From Cristatella mucedo (taxonomy: Eukaryota > Bryozoa > Phylactolaemata > Cristatellidae), in the NCBI GenBank assembly GCA_009760855.2, contig WPIO01000003.1:9050001-9114000 (forward strand): a DNA stretch of 64,000 nucleotides, given 5' to 3'. The notes beneath the pieces are model-generated. The model made no database searches, had not been told where the DNA came from, and saw only the letters and a list, made by a program, of their open reading frames with translations. Shown in pieces: positions 59,901 through 64,000 of the stretch (its first letter is position 1; every line of letters begins with the position of its first letter). The translations under genes were made by a program, and so were the position numbers.

Positions 59901-62632
59901 TTTCGATGATTCGTCTATGTTCAGCAAGGAGCTCTGCTAAAAGTCGAATACGTCGTCAGTCCCGTGGTCGTGACCGCGTTTTATGTGTCTATTATGATGG
60001 GCGGATTTAAAGGATAGATAATGTTATAAAAGTGCTGTGTGATGCGATTAGGGCAGACCAGAATAACCGAATGACTTATCGGCCTTGGGAGTTGAGCCTA
60101 TGGCCTTCAAAAACAGAGACCGTGGATTGACACATAACTACGATAGTTGGCATCCCACACACATCATGTCTGTTGATATGCATTATGGCCACCTATAGAA
60201 GTTTGGCTAACTTAACCATTCGTTAAAGTTCCTGCATCTTCGTGGACTATGATGAACCAGTTGAATTGTTAAAATTTGTTAACGTATGCCTAAATGCTCT
60301 GTCAAGCCCAGCCGTGTGCAATCAGTTACCACCACAGGGGCTGAATCGATTTTAGTAGTTGTGTCAACTTCCCTCTTTCATGGCTGGATTGAAACCAGTA
60401 CACCATGCATGGCAGTGATGATGCAGAAACTTTGCGTTTTGCTTTTTTCATGTTCTAGCATCCATCCCTTGGTCCATAGCCAAGTATGCCATTTTTGGGT
60501 GGCCACAGCGACTTCATTCCACAATTTATTCACTGAAACAATTGTGCCCTCCTTCATCGAGATGATCTGATTTGCTACCAAGGGAAACCTGTAGTCCCAA
60601 AAAAATGCCCTGGTGGTGGTTGCCCATTGAAGGCGCCAGCTGATGCCCGAGTGAGCTGAGAACTATGTGACAATTATCCTCACTTACTGCAGAACTCAGC
60701 AACCTGGCGATCGTTGGTCCTGATTAGCCCCAACTTCTGGGTTTCAGATTGATATGATATGTATGCTTCTTTTACCGAACTTGCCCAAATTTCTGTAGAT
60801 TTTGGCGCCTTAAAAGTTAAGCTGAGCTGATTCTCATTGATAATGGGGAAGAGCCTTAGAGAACAATAAAAGAAACAAGCCTGCTTCAGTACTTGAACCC
60901 ACGACTTAGGTCTTGAAGTTCGAGCACATCACCCCTGGACTTCGACCCATTGTACTTGTGGTGTTTTAATTCAGGAATAGCGCACACTCATTTACGAATA
61001 CGCGCGCACACACACACACACACAAGTTCCATTTAACTATTCTTTCGTATATAATGTAATGTATCTCCGTCTGTAACTCCACAAAGTCATAAAGACCACG
61101 TGGGTGTTACTCAGGAGAGTTTTGTATAGCGCACTCACAGCCTAAGCGGCTTTCGGTACGCATTCGGTACCCAACAGACTTCGTCTCACGCAACAAAGAG
61201 AAAGTGGGAAGCATAGCAGAGTTAGGAGAGCAGTTGAGGTAGTGAGTAGCATAGAAGTAGCAGCTCAGGACTGCTGAAAAGGATGTGCCATAGTCGGCAG
61301 TAGGAGAGTAGTTATCGTTGCGTAAGAATTGTGGAAGCGAGTTCCACAGTCTAGGACCTGCAGAGCTAAACCTTCTGTCACCAACTGTCTTTAAGCAGAG
61401 GAATGGGACAGCATGACTGTGTAGCCATGGGGTCACGGCTCCACAGTTACTGAGTGAGGCAAAGGCAGCTGAAAATTACCTCGAAATTATGCGACATAAC
61501 GTTAATTTCCTAGGTAGCTGACAGCCTTGAAATCTTCAATGGCTAATTCTGACTCGTTTTTCGGTCGAGCTCCTGTGAACTCTTGTCGGATTCCGGCCTC
61601 TGCATCCATCTGCTGTTTCATGCCGTGGCGCATGCCCGTGGCGCCTGGAGCACCTGGTGTACCTGGTGTCATCGCTAAGGGAGGGAGGGGCATGGATCCA
61701 CACGTGCGGCCCTACGAAGGAACAGCAGGGTAAGCCTTTTCACACAAGACTATGAAAAGAGTAAACTAGCTAAGAATACTAAGCGAAAACTTAAAAAGGC
61801 AAATTAAAGATCGCAACTGGTTGTCCATAGATGCATAGATCCATATATTCGCATTACTGTTGTTCACATCAGTCTCCGCGTCTGACAAATTTATCTCGCT
61901 GTCTAAGAAGACACTAGTATCTCTCTGGGCCCCACGTCTACTCTATTCCTTCTGCGATTGCCATATTTCGCCTTGGGTTCTGTCCCAGCATCCTTCAAAG
62001 AGGCTATTGTCAGGCCACTCATTTATTAACGAATGACAGTTGACTAGAACTTTAAGCAACTTCCATCCTGTCTCTATATTGCCGTTCCTAAATGAAAGAT
62101 ACTGTACTGATTAGTGTCAGTCCAATTAAACCCTTACAGCATACCCAAACTATGCATGTTGACCTAAGCAGGATACTTGTTTACTTGCGAATGCTTTTCC
62201 AAGTTCGACTTTTAAAGCTCATTTAACCTTGGCTATTGATTCTCTTGCTGTGAATTGTAAAACTCCTGGATAGAGAGGTAGGTCTCTTAGGGAGCTATGC
62301 GAAACGACATAGTATTGTTAAATTTGATACATGTAAGTTCTCGCCAGCCTTTGCTATACTTATGCCGTTGTTGCACATTCGTAAAGTTCGTTGTGGCCGA
62401 ATCAGTTCTGCCTGACTTTTTGTGGTGCGATTTGCAATGGTCAAGATGCCTGCAATAGTCTAGTTTCGCATAGCCCGTGTCATGTAGCCTGTAGCCATAG
62501 CATAGCCAACTGACCTGTGTTATTTGGAGTTTTACGTTTTGCAAACAGGGACAACACGTGGGAGCCAGCAAGCAATATTCTGGATAAGAGACTGTTAGAG
62601 GCTTTTCAACAACAGCAGTCGCACGAGTTGGG
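55057..62632 (+). CDS. CBX: Polycomb CBX-type chromodomain protein, first three exons; gene continues beyond them
   Basis: Exons 55057-55122, 55539-55582 and 62549-62632 join in phases 0 and 2. They spell one chromodomain: MSCSDKHRIYPAERIEKRRI, then GKIEYLVKWKGWGS, then KDNTWEPASNILDKRLLEAF. The NTWEP and NILD-RLL-AF blocks are typical of the Polycomb class (CBX2/4/6/7/8) rather than HP1. Tyr10, Trp31 and Trp34 fit the aromatic cage that binds trimethyl-lysine, H3K27me3 in this class. The usual AVE after the first cage residue is PAE here. The start fits a short N-terminus before the domain. The third exon ends before GTAAGT in phase 2, so more exons with the C-terminal Pc box must follow; I found none before 64000. 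Which paralogue this is cannot be told. Confidence 0.85.
56060..56135. repeat. GA microsatellite in the CBX intron
   Basis: About 38 GA units preceded by GAGTGAGT units. Confidence 0.97.
56520..56610 (-). mobile_element. LINE or SINE tail, duplicated
   Basis: Minus-strand reading shows the tail twice in a row: GAGATTAAGATCTCTTAGGG, then a GCAGTTCTCTTAGGGCGCTA segment before the TTATTATT-like end. It may be one tail inserted next to another or a local duplication. Confidence 0.6.
56934..57023. repeat. AT microsatellite in the CBX intron
   Basis: About 45 TA units with two phase shifts near the right end. Confidence 0.97.
57024..61044. other. CBX intron 2, no embedded gene recognised; tRNA-like fragments
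   Basis: Contains a minus-strand tRNA-like stretch near 57196-57255 with a perfect B-box (GGTTCGAATTC), a SINE at 59668-59785 and a minus-strand SINE head near 60893-60965 with GTGGGTTCAAGTACTG. Other open frames are short and lack domains. Confidence 0.5.
59668..59785 (+). mobile_element. tRNA-derived SINE (family B), partial
   Basis: B box GGTTCGAGCCC at about 59700, then GCACTTGCGAACTTTGAGTAG and a diverged LINE-like tail AGATTGATTTCCCGTCGGAT. The 5' head is poorly conserved. Confidence 0.65.
61045..61436 (-). mobile_element. 3' end of the second LINE family, inverted
   Basis: Minus strand reads CLKTVGDRRFSSAGPRLWNS, then LPQFLRNDNYSPTADYGTSF: the post-RT block of a LINE. It ends in the untranslated motif that reads TGTATCTCCGTCTGTAACTC on the plus strand, and an ATTAC-type tail. 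Longest readable copy of this family here. Confidence 0.8.
61502..61714 (-). CDS. Unidentified exon-like open frame in the CBX intron
   Basis: On the minus strand a pyrimidine tract and TAG acceptor near 61715 precede GRTCGSMPLPPLAMTPGTPG, then APGATGMRHGMKQQMDAEAG and NESELAIEDFKAVSYLGN with a TAA at 61502-61504. The composition looks like real protein, with a Pro/Gly-rich start and a charged helix. I do not recognise the family. The plus strand also has splice-like ends (TTTCCTAG at about 61511 and GTAAGC at about 61730), so the strand is uncertain. It could be a terminal exon of a nested gene or a retroposed fragment. Confidence 0.3.
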
Positions 62633-64000
62633 GTAAGTAATTATTATCTCGGAGCAGCCCAGAGAGTGCAGTGGTTGGCAGTCCACTTTGGTATTTCTAG
62701 TTACTATTTGCTCGTTGTGCATGGCTTGGGCTGAAATGGTAGTCTGTTGTTCAGTGATTATTAGTTAAGCTAAAAAAAAAGTGAAGCACCGCAGAATCGT
62801 TTGTCATCACAAAACTCGATATCCGTAATGGAGAGGCCAAGTAGCTTCGCGAATTAAGACAAAAACGCTGGTGGAGCTTGGCGAGACCAAGTGAAATCCT
62901 TCTCACATCCGGTCTGGTTCTATTACCTGTCCGAAAAATGATTTGCCACTCCTTTGGTAGAACGCGATCCTATTTGATCTTAAGGCTCGGAGTGCAAGCT
63001 TGGTCTAAGGCATTACACTGACCTACAGTGGACAAAATGGTGCAATGAGAGTGTAGGATGTCAAGTCCCGGTGACAGGGCAGAAACGTGAAAGATCAAGG
63101 CAGCTCAGCAATAGCGAGTTTTTTCACTTCGATCTCTGCTTTTAATTTTTGATTTTTAGATTATATACTTATGCTTCTCTTGCTTTTAACTATATTATCG
63201 TTTTATTTCTGATTATTGGCTTTTTATTTTGTTTGGCAAATGTCAGCAATCTTATCATTTGTGGGCCTGCCTTAGGTCGCTGCCATGCTAGCTAGGCTCG
63301 ATCCTTTACCCGAGACAAACTCCAAAGAGTCAAGTCTTAATGCTCTTCTTGAAGGGCTCTGCAGAGACTGCCTGCTCCATGTACAATGGTAAGAAGACGG
63401 GAAAGAAAATCATGTCGTGTAGAAGCTAGATAGGGGAAAGACTCGTTTTCTGTCGTCTTGATGTGGCTGACCGTGTGAAAAGCCATCTGATGGACCTGAG
63501 AGACGGCTTGTAGCCTTCAATCGAGGCTTTTTCAGCCACTTTTCATAGGTCTCTATTCTCGTGTTCCAGCATGCCTATAAGAGCCAATACCCGATCGGGC
63601 AAGGCATCGTACCGCCTTCTCCACTGATTCTGCTTGTTCAGCTGTGCCTCTAACCAACCCTCAAATCCCATTGAGAAGTCCCTTCAGCTCATGTGCTCCA
63701 AAATCCTGGAACTCACTAACGACCGACGTCACGACGCCCCCTGACTTGACGATAAATAAAAGGAAGCTGAAAATCCACGTGTTCTTCATAGCGTTTGCTC
63801 TGTCCGTTTGACATTGTCCCTTATGTGCCTGTGTGTGTTGAAATTGTGAGTGCTGCCACTTAGTTATGCATGCTGCTGGTGCTACTCTTTTCCACCATAT
63901 CAGCCCGATGGCGGCAACCCGGATTACAGAATTTCCGATAGTAGAATCGCAATTAATTAATTATTTTTCGGATAGCTGCTCTAATTTAAAAATATAGCTT
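62633..64000. other. CBX intron sequence with a LINE fragment at 63530-63900
   Basis: From 63530 degenerate plus-strand LINE codons are visible (RSLFSCSSMPIRANTRSGKA, later KSLQLMCSKILELTNDRR). No further CBX exon was found before the window ends. Confidence 0.55.

Overview
The window is nuclear DNA of a metazoan, most likely an invertebrate. It has spliced genes with GT-AG introns, tRNA-derived SINEs, LINE fragments, LTR retrotransposon copies and very long GA and GT microsatellites. The animal gene families present are MYRF, Polycomb CBX, ZNHIT2 and a stathmin-domain protein. There are no operons, CRISPR arrays or bacterial signals. Gene names come from remembered family motifs and splice-phase consistency; no database search was run.

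Layout. 1.37-2.26 kb: last exon of a trypsin-fold serine protease homologue that has lost catalytic residues (+). 4-5.7 kb: LINE debris. 6.45-11.95 kb: a defective Ty3/Gypsy-type LTR retrotransposon whose right LTR is inverted, so both outer ends are U3 ends, flanked by a CGGC duplication; a SINE sits in the inverted LTR. 13.64-14.95 kb: a three-exon stathmin-domain gene (+). 15.76-16.42 kb: a pogo/Tigger-like non-autonomous element. 18.52-19.86 kb: a solo LTR of the same Gypsy family with an ATGT duplication. 19.9-26.8 kb: mostly gene-poor, with transposon tails.

26.80-44.07 kb: nineteen exons of a MYRF (myelin regulatory factor) gene on +. They cover the acidic N-terminal region, NLS, Ndt80-like DNA-binding domain, self-cleaving chaperone domain with its Ser-Lys dyad, transmembrane helix and lumenal C-terminus. 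All splice phases join into one 977-codon frame; the 5' end is missing. The introns hold a twin inverted duplication, SINEs, a LINE, a 430-bp GT tract behind a GC donor, and a 20-bp minisatellite. 44.69-52.98 kb: ZNHIT2 on - (eight exons, 409 residues), tail-to-tail with MYRF; its introns hold a 740-bp GA/GACAGAGA tract, a hAT remnant and a pogo-like MITE. 55.06-62.63 kb: the first three exons of a Polycomb CBX gene on +, which split the chromodomain and run off the window; LINE and SINE remnants lie in its 7-kb intron.

The genes do not form a pathway. MYRF is a membrane-tethered transcription factor, ZNHIT2 an R2TP/snRNP assembly cofactor, CBX an H3K27me3 reader, and the stathmin-domain protein a probable microtubule regulator. 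The most unusual structures are the palindromic provirus and the double inverted duplication across a MYRF splice donor.
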